Notes: a model not told the origin generated them from the sequence alone. Positions 32,971 through 42,028 are shown, counted from the stretch's first letter. The stretch: DNA of 64,000 nt from Streptomyces sp. 71268 (GCF_029392895.1 NZ_CP114200.1:2883001-2947000), one strand, 5' to 3'. Numbers and translations: made by a program.

Positions 32971-33537
32971 CTACAGCGAGGCGAGGAAGTCCAGCACCCG
33001 GCGCCATGTCAGCTCGGCCGCCTCGGGGTCGTGGTCGGGGAGGTCGGGGTCGGTGTAGAAGTGGCCGGCGCCCGGGTAGCGGAAGACCTCCAGCGCGACG
33101 CCGGCCGCGTGCGCCGCCTGGCGCAGGGCCGCCACGCGCTCGGGCGGCGCGAACGCGTCCGGGTCCGCGGCGTGCAACTGCGCCCGCAGCCCGGGGCGGA
33201 CGGCGGCGGGCAACTCGGCGGCCGCGTGCAGGAGCAGCACGCCCGCGGTGGCCGGGCGCTCGGGCCACAGGTCGCTGACGACACCGGTGCCCATGGAAAC
33301 GCCGGCGAGCACCGTCTCGTCCGGCAGCCCGGCCAGGGCCCGCCGGGCCCGCTCGACCACCGTGTCCCAGCCGACCCGGTCGAGCAGGGCGAACCCCTCG
33401 TCGAGGGTGGTGGCCCGCGCGCCGGCGTACAGGTCCGGCGTGACGACCTCGTGGCCGGCGCGGCGGAGCCGCTCGGCGGCGTCCAGTTCGGCGGGACGCG
33501 GGCCGAGCACGGAGTGGAACAGCGCGATGGTGGTCAT
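32971..33537 (-). CDS. dienelactone hydrolase family protein
   Basis: 188-residue alpha/beta hydrolase. The nucleophile elbow GVSMGTGVV (about residues 79-87) carries Ser where true dienelactone hydrolases have Cys. The acid is probably the Asp in HAADPDAFAPPE and the base the His in GAGHFYTDPDLPDHDP. The start MTTIALFHSVLGPRPAELDAAERLRRAGHEVVTPDLYAG is typical of the actinobacterial group. It lies 37 bases downstream of the prenyl synthase gene on the same strand, so it may be the last gene of the ispH operon. A role in isoprenoid metabolism is not implied by sequence. Confidence 0.88.
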   Translation of the reverse strand: MTTIALFHSVLGPRPAELDAAERLRRAGHEVVTPDLYAGARATTLDEGFALLDRVGWDTVVERARRALAGLPDETVLAGVSMGTGVVSDLWPERPATAGVLLLHAAAELPAAVRPGLRAQLHAADPDAFAPPERVAALRQAAHAAGVALEVFRYPGAGHFYTDPDLPDHDPEAAELTWRRVLDFLASL

Positions 33538-33574
33538 GGGACATCATGCTCCGTGCGGCCCGGGCGGGCGGTGG

Positions 33575-34657
33575 TCAGTGGTCGCGGTAGGCGGCCTGGT
33601 GGGCCATGGTGGACAGTTCCGCCGCCCACTCCGGGCTGATGTCAGCGGCCCGTACCGCCTCGCAGGCCACCTTGACGCGCTCCTCGATGACGGCCTCGAC
33701 CCGGTCCCGGATGCCCGTCGCGACCAGCGTCGCGTACAGCTCGTCCGGGTCGGTGCCGGCCAGGTCGTCGCCGACCAGGTCGCTGATCGCGGGCTCGTCG
33801 CGCAGCGCGAAGGACATCAGCAGCGTCATCTTGTGCTGGCGGAAGTCGAGTTGGCTGGGCTTGCCGGTGGCGTCGGTGTCGCCGAAGGCGTCCAGCAGGT
33901 CGTCGCGGAACTGGAACGCCTCGCCGACCGCGAGGCCGTACTCCTCGAACGCCGCCAGCGTCACCTCGCTGCCACCGGCGAGCAACCCGCCGAGGGACAG
34001 GGGGCGCGAGATGGTGTACCGGCCGGACTTGAACAGGGCGATGTGGCGGGCCAGTTCGGGGTCGGGGCTGAACCGGGCGGCGGCCCTGATGTCCAGGTAC
34101 TGGCCGGCCATCAGCTCCGTGCACAGCTCGCCCCACACGCCACGGACCCGCGTCGGGGCCCCGGCCGCGAGCCGGTTCGCGTACGTCAGGGCCAGGTCGC
34201 CGGCGAGCACGGCGACGCCCTCGCCGTAGCGCCGGGGCTCGCCGCGCCAGCCCTCGCGGCGGTGCAGTTCGGCGTGGGCCACGTGCGCGGTGGGCTTGTT
34301 GCGGCGCAGCTCGGACGCGTCCATCACGTCGTCGTGCAGCAGCGCGAAGGTGTGCAGCGCCTCCAGGGCCGCGGCCACGTCCACGACCTCGGGCGCGGTC
34401 GGGTCGCCGCCGGCGGCCAGGTAGCCGGCCGCGCAGAAGGCGGGCCGCAGCCGCTTGCCGCCGCTGAATATCACCTCGGCGATGGCGTCCACCAGGGCGA
34501 CCGAGTCGGGGTTGGCGGCGTGCCACTCGCGGCGCTCGGCGGCGAGCAGCTCCTCCAGCCGGCCCTGCACCCCGCCCAGCAGCCGCCCCAGTTCGGCGCG
34601 CTCTGCGGTCGGGTCGTCGGCCGTGGCCACGGGGGTCTTCGACACGGTTCCGGTCAC
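33575..34657 (-). CDS. polyprenyl (geranylgeranyl-type) diphosphate synthase
   Basis: 360-residue all-trans prenyl diphosphate synthase that condenses IPP units. The first Asp-rich motif is in TFALLHDDVMD (about residues 109-119), the second in FRDDLLDAFGD (about 246-256), and GGKRLRP (substrate Lys/Arg) lies near residue 70. The residue five positions before the first DD is Phe, with Ala at -4 and no insertion in DDxxD. By the usual rules this favours a C20 (GGPP) product of the archaeal-type I class. The ATG at 34657 lies 67 bases after the ispH stop, so the two are probably one operon supplying GGPP. Confidence 0.92.
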   Translation of the reverse strand: MTGTVSKTPVATADDPTAERAELGRLLGGVQGRLEELLAAERREWHAANPDSVALVDAIAEVIFSGGKRLRPAFCAAGYLAAGGDPTAPEVVDVAAALEALHTFALLHDDVMDASELRRNKPTAHVAHAELHRREGWRGEPRRYGEGVAVLAGDLALTYANRLAAGAPTRVRGVWGELCTELMAGQYLDIRAAARFSPDPELARHIALFKSGRYTISRPLSLGGLLAGGSEVTLAAFEEYGLAVGEAFQFRDDLLDAFGDTDATGKPSQLDFRQHKMTLLMSFALRDEPAISDLVGDDLAGTDPDELYATLVATGIRDRVEAVIEERVKVACEAVRAADISPEWAAELSTMAHQAAYRDH

Positions 34658-34724
34658 GGCGTCTCCCTGCTAACGGGGCGAACGGGGTGGGTTCAGGCGG
34701 GCGGTTCGGCGACCTGGCGGCTTC

Positions 34725-35720
34725 CTACCGCGCGGGCTTGGTGCCGGCGTGTGCGAACAGGCTGCCGGGGATGGAGAACACCACGTCCTCGGTGGTCGTG
34801 GTCACGCTGCCGATGTCCCCGTAACCCAACTCCGTCAGGCGGGTCACCAGTTCCTGCACCAGCACCTCGGGGGCGCTGGCGCCGGCGGTCACGCCCACGG
34901 ACTCCACGCCCTCAAGCCACCGCTCGTCCAGCTTGGAGACGTCGTTGACCAGGTAGGACCGGGTGCCCTGGCGGATGGCGACCTCGACCATGCGCACCGA
35001 GTTGCTGGAGTTGTCGGAGCCGACGACGAGCACCAGGTCGGACCGGGCCGCGATGTCCTTGACCGCGTTCTGCCGGTTCTGGCTCGCGTAGCAGATGTCG
35101 TCGCTGCCGGGGCCCTTGATGTCGGGGAAGCGGCGGGTCAGCTCGTCGATGATGTCCTTGGTCTCGTCCAGCGAGAGTGTGGTCTGGGTGAGGTAGGACA
35201 GGTTGGTGCCGGGCTCGAACTCCAGGCGCCGCGCGTCCTCCACGGTCTCCACCACGATGGTGTCCTCGGGCGCCTCGCCGACCGTGCCCTCGACCTCCTC
35301 GTGGTTGGCGTGGCCGATCAGCAGGATCTTGTTGCCGGCGCTCGACGAGCGGATGGCCGCCTGGTGGACCTTGGACACCAGCGGGCACGTCGCGTCGATC
35401 ACCTTGAGTTCGCGGTCGACCGCGTTTCCGCGGACCGCCGGCGAGACGCCGTGCGCGGAAAAGACGCAGATCGAGCCTTCCGGAACCTCGTCTTCGGAAT
35501 CGACGAAAATCGCGCCCTGCTTCTCGAGTTCACTTACGACATGCTGGTTGTGCACGATCTGCTTACGTACGTAAACGGGGGCCCCATACAGTTCCAGGGC
35601 CTTCTCCACCATGCCGATCGCGCGTTCCACGCCGGCGCAGAATCCCCGCGGCTCGGCCATGATGATTCGCTTCCGCCGCTGCTGCGGGGATGTGAGCGTG
35701 GTGTCACTTACCGAAGGCAT
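34725..35720 (-). CDS. ispH: 4-hydroxy-3-methylbut-2-enyl diphosphate reductase
   Basis: 331-residue iron-sulfur enzyme that makes IPP and DMAPP from HMBPP, the last MEP-pathway step. The three cluster cysteines are in PRGFCAGVERAI, DATCPLVSK and DICYASQNRQNAV. The substrate His residues lie in VHNQHVVSELEKQGAIFV and in the HANHEEVEGTVGEA region. The ATG at 35720 was chosen for its gggagc ribosome site 6 bases upstream and the usual N-terminus; the longer frame adds 15 residues. It probably starts its own transcript after the strong hairpin at 35912-35955 and continues into the prenyl synthase gene. Being inside an isoprenoid locus suggests a supply-boosting copy. Confidence 0.96.
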   Translation of the reverse strand: MPSVSDTTLTSPQQRRKRIIMAEPRGFCAGVERAIGMVEKALELYGAPVYVRKQIVHNQHVVSELEKQGAIFVDSEDEVPEGSICVFSAHGVSPAVRGNAVDRELKVIDATCPLVSKVHQAAIRSSSAGNKILLIGHANHEEVEGTVGEAPEDTIVVETVEDARRLEFEPGTNLSYLTQTTLSLDETKDIIDELTRRFPDIKGPGSDDICYASQNRQNAVKDIAARSDLVLVVGSDNSSNSVRMVEVAIRQGTRSYLVNDVSKLDERWLEGVESVGVTAGASAPEVLVQELVTRLTELGYGDIGSVTTTTEDVVFSIPGSLFAHAGTKPAR

Positions 35721-35911
35721 CGACTGCTCCCTGCAGGCATCGAGGACATCGAACGGGTAGCGCACGACTGGAAAAGCCTGACGCTCTCAATTCTTGGTCT
35801 CCGACGCGTGTGAGCGATATAGCAGACTCCTGTCACAAACAATTGCCGTGCAGGTCAGGCGGCCTTTATGGCCGTCGGTCACACGGCTGCCACGACCCCG
35901 TGGCGGGGGCG

Positions 35912-35955
35912 TCGGCGCGCGGGCCGGGCCCCGTCGTGGGCCCGGCCCGCGCGCC
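35912..35955 (-). terminator. very strong 19-base-pair hairpin between UbiA and ispH genes
   Basis: cggcgcgcgggccgggccc (35912-35930) and its perfect complement (35937-35955) around a 6-base loop, 35 bases after the UbiA-type stop. It should end the UbiA-type transcript and separate it from ispH. Confidence 0.8.
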
Positions 35956-35989
35956 GGTGGCGCGAGCGCTCCGCCGCGCGCCGCGCGGT

Positions 35990-36943
35990 TCAGCTCGCGT
36001 GGACGTACAGCAGATTGCCTACACATAGCAGCACCGCGCCCAGCCGGTGGATCTGGATGCCCAGCATGCGGGCAGCCAGCGGGTTGCCGCGCACCACGCC
36101 GGCACGCAACTGCGCCCCGCGCAGCACGAACACCGGGGCCAGCAGCAACAGGAACCACACGGGCACCGCGTCCACCGCGATCGCCACGACCGTGGAGACG
36201 AGACCGATCGAGGCGACCGCGACGAGGAAGGCGTGGTAGCCGGCGGCGCTGGTCATGGTGGCCACGTTGACCCGGCCGACCTTGCGGTCCCCCTCCAGGT
36301 CGTTCATGTTCGAGTACGCGGCGACCTGGAGCGCCCACGCGCCGAACAGGACGGTCTCCAACACGATCAACCCGCTGACCTCACCGGTCAGCAGCGCGTA
36401 GGGCATCAGCACCACCATGCCGGTGGTGCCGATCATCAGCACCTCCTGGCCGCCCCGGTAACTGAGCTTGAGACCGTACGAGTACTGCACCGCGCTGGCG
36501 GCCACCACCAGCAACAGCACCAGCAGCCACCCGGGCTTGTGCGGCGCGACGAGGGCCGCGGCGGCCCAGCAGGACGCGCCCACCAGGACCGAGCCCCAAC
36601 CGAAGACCTGGGCCTGGCGCACCGTGAGCGCGCCGGACAGCAGGGGCTTGCGGGCCAGGTCGCGGAGCTGCCCGGTCTCGGGCGTGTAGTTCTCGGCGTC
36701 GCTGCCGTCCCGCAGCCCGGTCAGGTCGTCGAAGGTGACCGTCGCGGCGAAGATCGCCACCTGGCCTATGAGGAAGAACAACAGGGTCGCCCCCGTCGAC
36801 GCCTCCCACAGCAGCGGGCCCGGCAGCGCGCACCAGACGATCAGTACGCACAGGTCATAGTCGAAAAAAGCGAACTTACCCAGTTTGACGTAGGCGTTAA
36901 AACGCCCGCTCCGCCGTACCGGATTAGTGGTGTCTACCGCCAT
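35990..36943 (-). CDS. UbiA superfamily membrane prenyltransferase (or UbiA-type terpene cyclase)
   Basis: 317-residue integral membrane protein with about eight helices. The two Asp-rich, Mg-diphosphate-binding motifs of the superfamily are visible: TFDDLTGLRDGSDAENYT (about residues 68-85) and NMNDLEGDRKVGRVNVAT (about 206-223). Members transfer prenyl groups to aromatic acceptors (MenA, UbiA) or, in a few Streptomyces cases, cyclise prenyl diphosphates. Its neighbours (GGPP-type synthase, IspH, Dxs, IspG) and the lack of any other cyclase make it the key enzyme of this locus. The ATG at 36943 follows cggggggacac. Housekeeping MenA is usually found with men genes, which are absent here. Confidence 0.88.
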   Translation of the reverse strand: MAVDTTNPVRRSGRFNAYVKLGKFAFFDYDLCVLIVWCALPGPLLWEASTGATLLFFLIGQVAIFAATVTFDDLTGLRDGSDAENYTPETGQLRDLARKPLLSGALTVRQAQVFGWGSVLVGASCWAAAALVAPHKPGWLLVLLLVVAASAVQYSYGLKLSYRGGQEVLMIGTTGMVVLMPYALLTGEVSGLIVLETVLFGAWALQVAAYSNMNDLEGDRKVGRVNVATMTSAAGYHAFLVAVASIGLVSTVVAIAVDAVPVWFLLLLAPVFVLRGAQLRAGVVRGNPLAARMLGIQIHRLGAVLLCVGNLLYVHAS

Positions 36944-37292
36944 CAGAAGTGTCCCCCCGTTCGAAGATGCGGGGGCTCTCCCATGGCCGACCTGGCGGCG
37001 CGCACCTTCTGGGTTCCGTCGCGGCCACGGCCGCTCGTCCAGATTCCAAGGGATTGTCACGCTAGGAAGTACAGGAACCTGCTGGCCATAGCAATTCAGT
37101 GCGCGCTGAGTGGCGCCACAGGCAATCAATTGCCATACGCATACGTCCCCCGCCGGCCGTAGCGTGGGCGCCGCACCAGGGTCTCACCGTACCCTCTCCT
37201 CCTCAGCCTCGACGAACTCCCTGACCGTGGTCGCCGTTCCACGGAATTTCGCGCGGGCAGCGTCGCCCACGCGCCAGTAATGGAGGTGCATT
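36944..37292. other. divergent promoter region between UbiA-type and dxs genes
   Basis: 349 bases. The middle (37060-37145) is less GC-rich than the surroundings and should hold both promoters. A perfect inverted repeat, GGCAAT-ca-ATTGCC, is at 37121-37134. Confidence 0.5.
37121..37134. promoter_or_regulatory. perfect inverted repeat in the UbiA/dxs gap
   Basis: GGCAAT-ca-ATTGCC, the only clear symmetry in the shared promoter region of the two arms of the isoprenoid locus. A possible operator for joint control; the binding protein is unknown. Confidence 0.4.
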
Positions 37293-39212
37293 TTGAGTTC
37301 TCGCTCGCAGACCGGGGCAAGCGGCACGCCGCTCCTCGACCGGATCAGCGGCCCCGCGGACGTCCGCGGCCTCGCCGCGCACGAGCTGCCCGCCCTGGCC
37401 AGCGAGATCAGGGAGTTCCTGGTGGAGGCCGTGTCCAGGACCGGCGGCCACCTCGGGCCCAACCTGGGCGTGGTCGAGCTGACCATCGCCCTGCACCGGG
37501 TCTTCGACTCGCCCCGCGACCGGCTGCTCTGGGACACCGGCCACCAGGCGTACGTGCACAAGCTCCTCACCGGACGCAAGGACTTCGAGCGACTGCGCAG
37601 CCGCGGCGGCCTCTCCGGCTACCCCTCGCAGGAGGAGTCCGACCACGACGTCATCGAGAACTCCCACGCCTCGACCGCCCTCTCCTACGCGGACGGCTTC
37701 GCCAAGGCGCACCAACTGCGCGGGTTCACCGACCGGCACGTGGTCGCGATCATCGGGGACGGGGCGCTCACCGGCGGCATGGCCTGGGAGGCGCTCAACA
37801 ACATCTCCGCCACCAAGGACCTGCCGCTGGTCATCGTCGTCAACGACAACGGCCGCTCCTACGCGCCCACCCGTGGCGGCCTCGCCGAGCACCTGACGAC
37901 GCTGCGCACCACCCAGGGCTACGAACGCTTCCTGGAGTGGGGCAAGGACCGGCTGCGCGGCACGCCCGTCATCGGCGGCCCGCTGCTCGACACCCTGCAC
38001 GGCGCCAAGAAGGGCCTCAAGGACTTCGTCGCCCCGCAGGGCCTCTTCGAGGACCTGGGCCTCAAGTACGTCGGCCCGGTCGACGGCCACGACACCGCGC
38101 AGGTCGAGTCGGCGCTGCGGCGGGCCCGCGCCTTCGGCGGGCCGGTGATCGTGCACTGCATCACCCAGAAGGGCAAGGGCCACGCTCCGGCCGAGCAACA
38201 CGAGTTGGACCAGTTCCACGCCATCGGCGCGGTCTCCGCCAAGAAGAAGCCGTCCGGCCCGTCGTGGACGTCGGTGTTCTCGGACGAGATGGTCAGGCTC
38301 GGCGCTGAGCGGGAGGACATCGTCGGGATCACGGCGGCGATGTTGCAACCGGTGGGATTGGAGGCGTTCGCCAAGGCGTATCCGAAGCGGGTCTTCGATG
38401 TGGGGATCGCGGAGCAGCACGCGGTGACGTCGGCGGCGGGGTTGGCCCTTGGTGGGGTGCATCCGGTGGTGGCGGTGTACGCGACGTTTTTGAACCGGGC
38501 TTTTGACCAGGTGTTGATGGATGTGGCGTTGCATGGGTGTGGGGTGACGTTCGCGTTGGATCGCGCGGGTGCGACGGGTAATGACGGGCCGTCGCACAAC
38601 GGCATGTGGGACATGTCGATCTTGCAGGTGGTGCCGGGGTTGCGGGTGGCGGCGCCGCGGGATGGGGCGCGGTTGCGGGCGTTGTTGCGGGAGGCGGTGG
38701 AGGTGGAGGACGCGCCGACGGTGGTGCGTTATCCCAAGGGCGCGGTGGGTGCGGACATCGAGCCGGTGGCGTCGGTGGGTGGGTTGGACGTGCTGGCGCG
38801 GCCGCAGGGTGTGGCGCGGGTGTTGTTGGTGTCGGTGGGGGCGATGGCGCAGGTGTCGTTGGAGGCGGCGGCGTTGTTGGCGGAGCGTGGGGTGGGGGTG
38901 ACGGTGGTCGACCCGCGGTGGGTGAAGCCGGTGAACTCCGCGTTGGTGGGGTTGGCGGCCGAGCACGAGTTGGTGGCCACGGTGGAGGACAACGGCCGCG
39001 TCGGCGGCGTCGGCTCCGCCATCACCCAAGCCCTCCGCGACGCCCGGGTGACGACCCCGGTACGCGAGTTCGCCCTGACCCAGAAGTTCTTCGAGCATGG
39101 CAGTAGGAACGAGTTGCTGGACGAGGCCGGCCTGACCGCCGACAACATCGCCCAGACAGTCCACGAATCGCTGGCCACGGCCGGCGCCCACCATCTTCAG
39201 GATGTCTCATGA
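37293..39212 (+). CDS. dxs: 1-deoxy-D-xylulose-5-phosphate synthase
   Basis: 639-residue thiamine-diphosphate enzyme, the entry and main control point of the MEP pathway. Landmarks are [33 protein letters not shown] (ThDP/Mg motif, about residues 152-167), [27 protein letters not shown] and [21 protein letters not shown]. The TTG at 37293 has ggaggt 5 bases upstream. The stop overlaps ispG by four bases (ATGA). Codon usage is odd: codons 1-345 use normal CTG/CTC, then from about 38330 to 38970 leucine is mainly TTG and third-position C is scarce, returning to normal at the end, which suggests a mosaic origin. Confidence 0.96.
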   Translation: MSSRSQTGASGTPLLDRISGPADVRGLAAHELPALASEIREFLVEAVSRTGGHLGPNLGVVELTIALHRVFDSPRDRLLWDTGHQAYVHKLLTGRKDFERLRSRGGLSGYPSQEESDHDVIENSHASTALSYADGFAKAHQLRGFTDRHVVAIIGDGALTGGMAWEALNNISATKDLPLVIVVNDNGRSYAPTRGGLAEHLTTLRTTQGYERFLEWGKDRLRGTPVIGGPLLDTLHGAKKGLKDFVAPQGLFEDLGLKYVGPVDGHDTAQVESALRRARAFGGPVIVHCITQKGKGHAPAEQHELDQFHAIGAVSAKKKPSGPSWTSVFSDEMVRLGAEREDIVGITAAMLQPVGLEAFAKAYPKRVFDVGIAEQHAVTSAAGLALGGVHPVVAVYATFLNRAFDQVLMDVALHGCGVTFALDRAGATGNDGPSHNGMWDMSILQVVPGLRVAAPRDGARLRALLREAVEVEDAPTVVRYPKGAVGADIEPVASVGGLDVLARPQGVARVLLVSVGAMAQVSLEAAALLAERGVGVTVVDPRWVKPVNSALVGLAAEHELVATVEDNGRVGGVGSAITQALRDARVTTPVREFALTQKFFEHGSRNELLDEAGLTADNIAQTVHESLATAGAHHLQDVS

Positions 39213-40366
39213 CCGCTGTATCCCTTGGCCTGCCGTCCGTTCCGACCAAGCTTGCTGACCGTAGGGTGAGCCGCCAGATCCAGGTGGGCTCGGTGCCTGT
39301 CGGGGGTGATGCCCCGGTGTCCGTGCAGTCGATGACGACGACGTTGACCGCTGATGTGAACGCGACGTTGCAGCAGATCGCGCAGTTGACGGCGTCGGGT
39401 TGTCAGATCGTGCGGGTGGCGTGCCCGTCGCAGGATGACGCGGAGGCGTTGCCGGCGATCGCGAAGAAGTCGCAGATCCCGGTGATCGCTGACATTCACT
39501 TCCAGCCGAAGTACGTGTTCGCGGCGATTGACGCGGGGTGTGCGGCGGTGCGGGTGAATCCGGGGAACATCCGGCAGTTCGACGACAAGGTGAAGGAGAT
39601 CGCGAAGGCGGCTTCGGATGCGGGGGTGCCGATTCGGATCGGGGTCAACGCCGGGTCGTTGGACAAGCGGTTGTTGGCGAAGTACGGCAAGGCCACGCCG
39701 GAGGCGTTGGTGGAGTCGGCGTTGTGGGAGTGCTCGTTGTTCGAGGAGCACGGGTTTCGGGACATCAAGATCTCGGTGAAGCACAACGATCCGGTGGTGA
39801 TGGTCAATGCCTACCGTCAGTTGGCGGCTCAGTGTGACTATCCGTTGCACTTGGGTGTGACGGAGGCGGGTCCGGCGTTTCAGGGGACGATCAAGTCGTC
39901 GGTGGCTTTTGGTGCGTTGTTGGCGGAGGGGATCGGGGACACGATTCGGGTGTCGTTGTCGGCGCCTCCGGTGGAGGAGGTCAAGGTGGGTATCCAGATT
40001 CTGGAGTCGTTGAATCTGCGGCCTCGTCGGTTGGAGATCGTTTCGTGTCCGTCGTGTGGGCGGGCGCAGGTGGATGTGTACAAGCTGGCTGATGAGGTGA
40101 CGGCCGGGCTTGAGGGGATGGAGGTGCCGTTGCGGGTGGCGGTGATGGGGTGTGTGGTCAACGGGCCGGGTGAGGCGCGTGAGGCTGATCTGGGTGTGGC
40201 GTCGGGTAACGGGAAGGGGCAGATCTTCGTGAAGGGTGAGGTCATCAAGACCGTGCCGGAGTCGAAGATCGTGGAGACCCTGATCGACGAGGCCATGAAG
40301 ATCGCCGAAGAGATGGAGAAGGCCGGCGTCGAGTCGGGCGAGCCGCAGATCAGCGTGGCGGGCTAG
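39209..40366 (+). CDS. ispG: 4-hydroxy-3-methylbut-2-en-1-yl diphosphate synthase
   Basis: 385-residue 4Fe-4S enzyme that converts MEcPP to HMBPP, the penultimate MEP step. The N-terminal TIM-barrel part has [22 protein letters not shown] and [15 protein letters not shown] sequence ([11 protein letters not shown]). The cluster cysteines are in [14 protein letters not shown] (about residues 271-284) and [17 protein letters not shown]. The start overlaps the dxs stop, so both are coupled. As in the middle of dxs, codons are TTG/GGT/GTG-rich and C-poor from about 39260 to 40250, unlike the flanking genes. A perfect hairpin lies 237 bases downstream. Confidence 0.96.
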   Translation: MTAVSLGLPSVPTKLADRRVSRQIQVGSVPVGGDAPVSVQSMTTTLTADVNATLQQIAQLTASGCQIVRVACPSQDDAEALPAIAKKSQIPVIADIHFQPKYVFAAIDAGCAAVRVNPGNIRQFDDKVKEIAKAASDAGVPIRIGVNAGSLDKRLLAKYGKATPEALVESALWECSLFEEHGFRDIKISVKHNDPVVMVNAYRQLAAQCDYPLHLGVTEAGPAFQGTIKSSVAFGALLAEGIGDTIRVSLSAPPVEEVKVGIQILESLNLRPRRLEIVSCPSCGRAQVDVYKLADEVTAGLEGMEVPLRVAVMGCVVNGPGEAREADLGVASGNGKGQIFVKGEVIKTVPESKIVETLIDEAMKIAEEMEKAGVESGEPQISVAG

Positions 40367-40602
40367 GCACCCGCGCATCGGGGCGGTCACGCTGCGGCGT
40401 GGCCGCCCTTCGGCGTGCGGGGCCACTCCCGCACGCCGCGCGGAGCCGGCGGCAGCGGCGGCGGTGGCGGTGGCGTCAGCGGGTGCGGGTGCGTACGACC
40501 TCGCGTACGGCCACGGCCTCCCGTACGGGCGTACGGGCGCGAACCCGCGGGCTCGGTGCACGGCCTCCGTACGGGCACGGCCTCACGGACGGAGGCGGGG
40601 CC

Positions 40603-40635
40603 GGGTAGGGCCCGAGCCGCGCTCGGGCCCTACCC
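40603..40635. terminator. bidirectional terminator between ispG and the CMD gene
   Basis: A perfect 14-base stem (gggtagggcccgag and complement) with a 5-base loop, 8 bases from the convergent CMD stop. Confidence 0.75.
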
Positions 40636-40643
40636 CGGGGGCA

Positions 40644-41153
40644 TCAGTTCCAGGGGTCGGTGAAGGACCGGCCGGGGACCGGCTTGGCGACCAGCGCGAT
40701 CGACGTGAAGAAGCTGACCTGGCCGATCGCGAACATCAGCGTGGCCAGCGCCTTGGGCTCGTAGTACTCGGCCACCTGCGCGTACAGCTCGTCCGGTACC
40801 CGCTCGCCCGACGCGGCCGGCTGGAGCACGGCCTCCACCAGGGCCAGCGCGGCCCGCTCGGCGGCGGAGAAGTACGGCGAGTCCTGCCAGGAGGCCACCG
40901 ACGTGATCTGCGCCTCCGACACCCGTGCCTTACGCAGGAATCCCGTGTGCAGAACGGTCAGATAGGTGCTGCCCACGATCTGACCCGCGCGGAGGTGTAC
41001 CAGGCTGATCGTGGAGCGCGGTACCGAGCCGTTGCCGACGACCTTGAACAGCGCCGCCGACACCTCCGCCAGCTCGGGGACCAGCTCCGAGGGGTCCTCG
41101 GTCATCCGCGGGGCCATCGGAACCTCTGCCGTGATCAAGCGTGCGTTCATCAT
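40644..41153 (-). CDS. carboxymuconolactone decarboxylase (AhpD-like) family protein lacking the CxxC pair
   Basis: 169-residue all-helical protein of the CMD/AhpD family. The family core is visible as STISLVHLRAGQIVGSTYLTVLHTGFLRKARVSEAQI and YFSAAERAALALVEAVL, but the active-site C-x-x-C-x-x-x-H is changed to S-T-Y-L-x-x-x-H, so peroxidase-type redox chemistry is unlikely. FFTSIALVAKPVPGRSF ends the protein. Two adjacent ATG codons open the gene (41153, 41150); gaggag lies just upstream. It is leftward and convergent to ispG, so it is probably not part of the isoprenoid locus. Role unknown, possibly structural or ligand-binding. Confidence 0.82.
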   Translation of the reverse strand: MMNARLITAEVPMAPRMTEDPSELVPELAEVSAALFKVVGNGSVPRSTISLVHLRAGQIVGSTYLTVLHTGFLRKARVSEAQITSVASWQDSPYFSAAERAALALVEAVLQPAASGERVPDELYAQVAEYYEPKALATLMFAIGQVSFFTSIALVAKPVPGRSFTDPWN

Positions 41154-41319
41154 CGTCTCCTCGGTACTGGCTTGTTGCCTTCACCGACCTGACGGATCGC
41201 GGCAGCCGCGTGTGACAGCCTGGCGCGGATTTTTTTGACGGACCAGCCTGACCGAGGTGGTGACCACCTCCGCCGCTACCGGTGATCGGCGCCGCGACCA
41301 TGAGGGCGTGACGGCACGC

Positions 41320-41354
41320 GGGCGCGCGCGGCCGGGGTCCGGCCGCGCGCGCCC
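41320..41354 (-). terminator. terminator of the secreted-protein gene
   Basis: gggcgcgcgcggcc and ggccgcgcgcgccc form a perfect 14-base stem around a 7-base loop, 36 bases after the stop. Confidence 0.65.
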
Positions 41355-41390
41355 TCGCGGTGCTTCGTCCGGCGTGCGCCGGCGTGCGGG

Positions 41391-41795
41391 TCAGTGGCAG
41401 CCCGAGCCGCGCTCCCACCCGGACCATTCACCGTTCGGGTAGCTGAAGCGCACGCGCTCCCACAGCTTGCCGTCGGTGCCGGTGACCGAGATGAAGAACG
41501 TGTCGTGCGGCAACGGGCAGACGGTGACGCCGCTGCGCACCTCGCCGCCCATGGAGGACCACGAGTTCCACTTGCCGGAGGTGTTGGTCCAGCGCGTCCA
41601 CACGGCGTAGTCCGTGCCGATCGCGAACTCCTGCTTGACCCCGTTGTCGAAGGTGTACGTGGCGATGGCGTACTCGCAGATGACGCGGCCACCACCCACG
41701 TTGCACACGTCCGCCTGCGCGGGCGACGCCGCCACGGCCAGACCGGCCACGGCCGCCGCGGTGACGAGTACGGCCTTCGTTCTCCTGAGCTTCAT
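41391..41795 (-). CDS. small secreted protein with lectin-like (DUF346/PLL-type) repeat
   Basis: 134-residue exported protein. The signal peptide is MKLRRTKAVLVTAAAVAGLA with a cleavage site after ASPAQA, giving a mature chain of about 103 residues with four cysteines (likely two disulfides). The mature part has two short Trp-rich repeats, YAVWTRWTNTSGKWNSWSS and DGKLWERVRFSYPNGEWSGW, like the blades of PLL-type sugar-binding propellers, but only enough for a blade or two. The ATG at 41795 was preferred over a long upstream frame because of the signal peptide. Its ribosome site lies inside a 32-base perfect palindrome, so translation may be controlled. Confidence 0.82.
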   Translation of the reverse strand: MKLRRTKAVLVTAAAVAGLAVAASPAQADVCNVGGGRVICEYAIATYTFDNGVKQEFAIGTDYAVWTRWTNTSGKWNSWSSMGGEVRSGVTVCPLPHDTFFISVTGTDGKLWERVRFSYPNGEWSGWERGSGCH

Positions 41796-41807
41796 ACCTG
41801 TTCGCTT

Positions 41808-41839
41808 CCTCCGGTGGTGCGCCGGCGCACCACCGGAGG
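41808..41839. promoter_or_regulatory. 32-base perfect palindrome over the ribosome site
   Basis: cctccggtggtgcgcc followed directly by its exact complement, with no spacer. On the leftward transcript the 3' arm contains ggagga, the ribosome site of the secreted-protein gene. It could be an operator or an RNA structure that hides the start. Confidence 0.7.
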
Positions 41840-42016
41840 CGCACCCGTACGCGAGCATCGGCCGGCCCCTCCCGAGGGCCGGCCCCCTTGCACGCCGAGG
41901 CTGCCAGCGAGCGCTCACGCTTTGCTAACGCGACGCTGCCGGGGACGGGAGGGCGGTAGGGGCGGGCGTGAGCGGACCCGTTTCGCACGCGCGGCCCGAA
42001 CGGACGGCAGGCGTTC

Positions 42017-42022
42017 TAGGGT
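42017..42022 (+). promoter_or_regulatory. leaderless -10 element
   Basis: TAGGGT fits TANNNT and ends 6 bases before the GTG at 42029, the spacing typical of actinobacterial leaderless transcripts. No ribosome site precedes the GTG, which supports this. Confidence 0.5.
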
Positions 42023-42028
42023 GACCCC

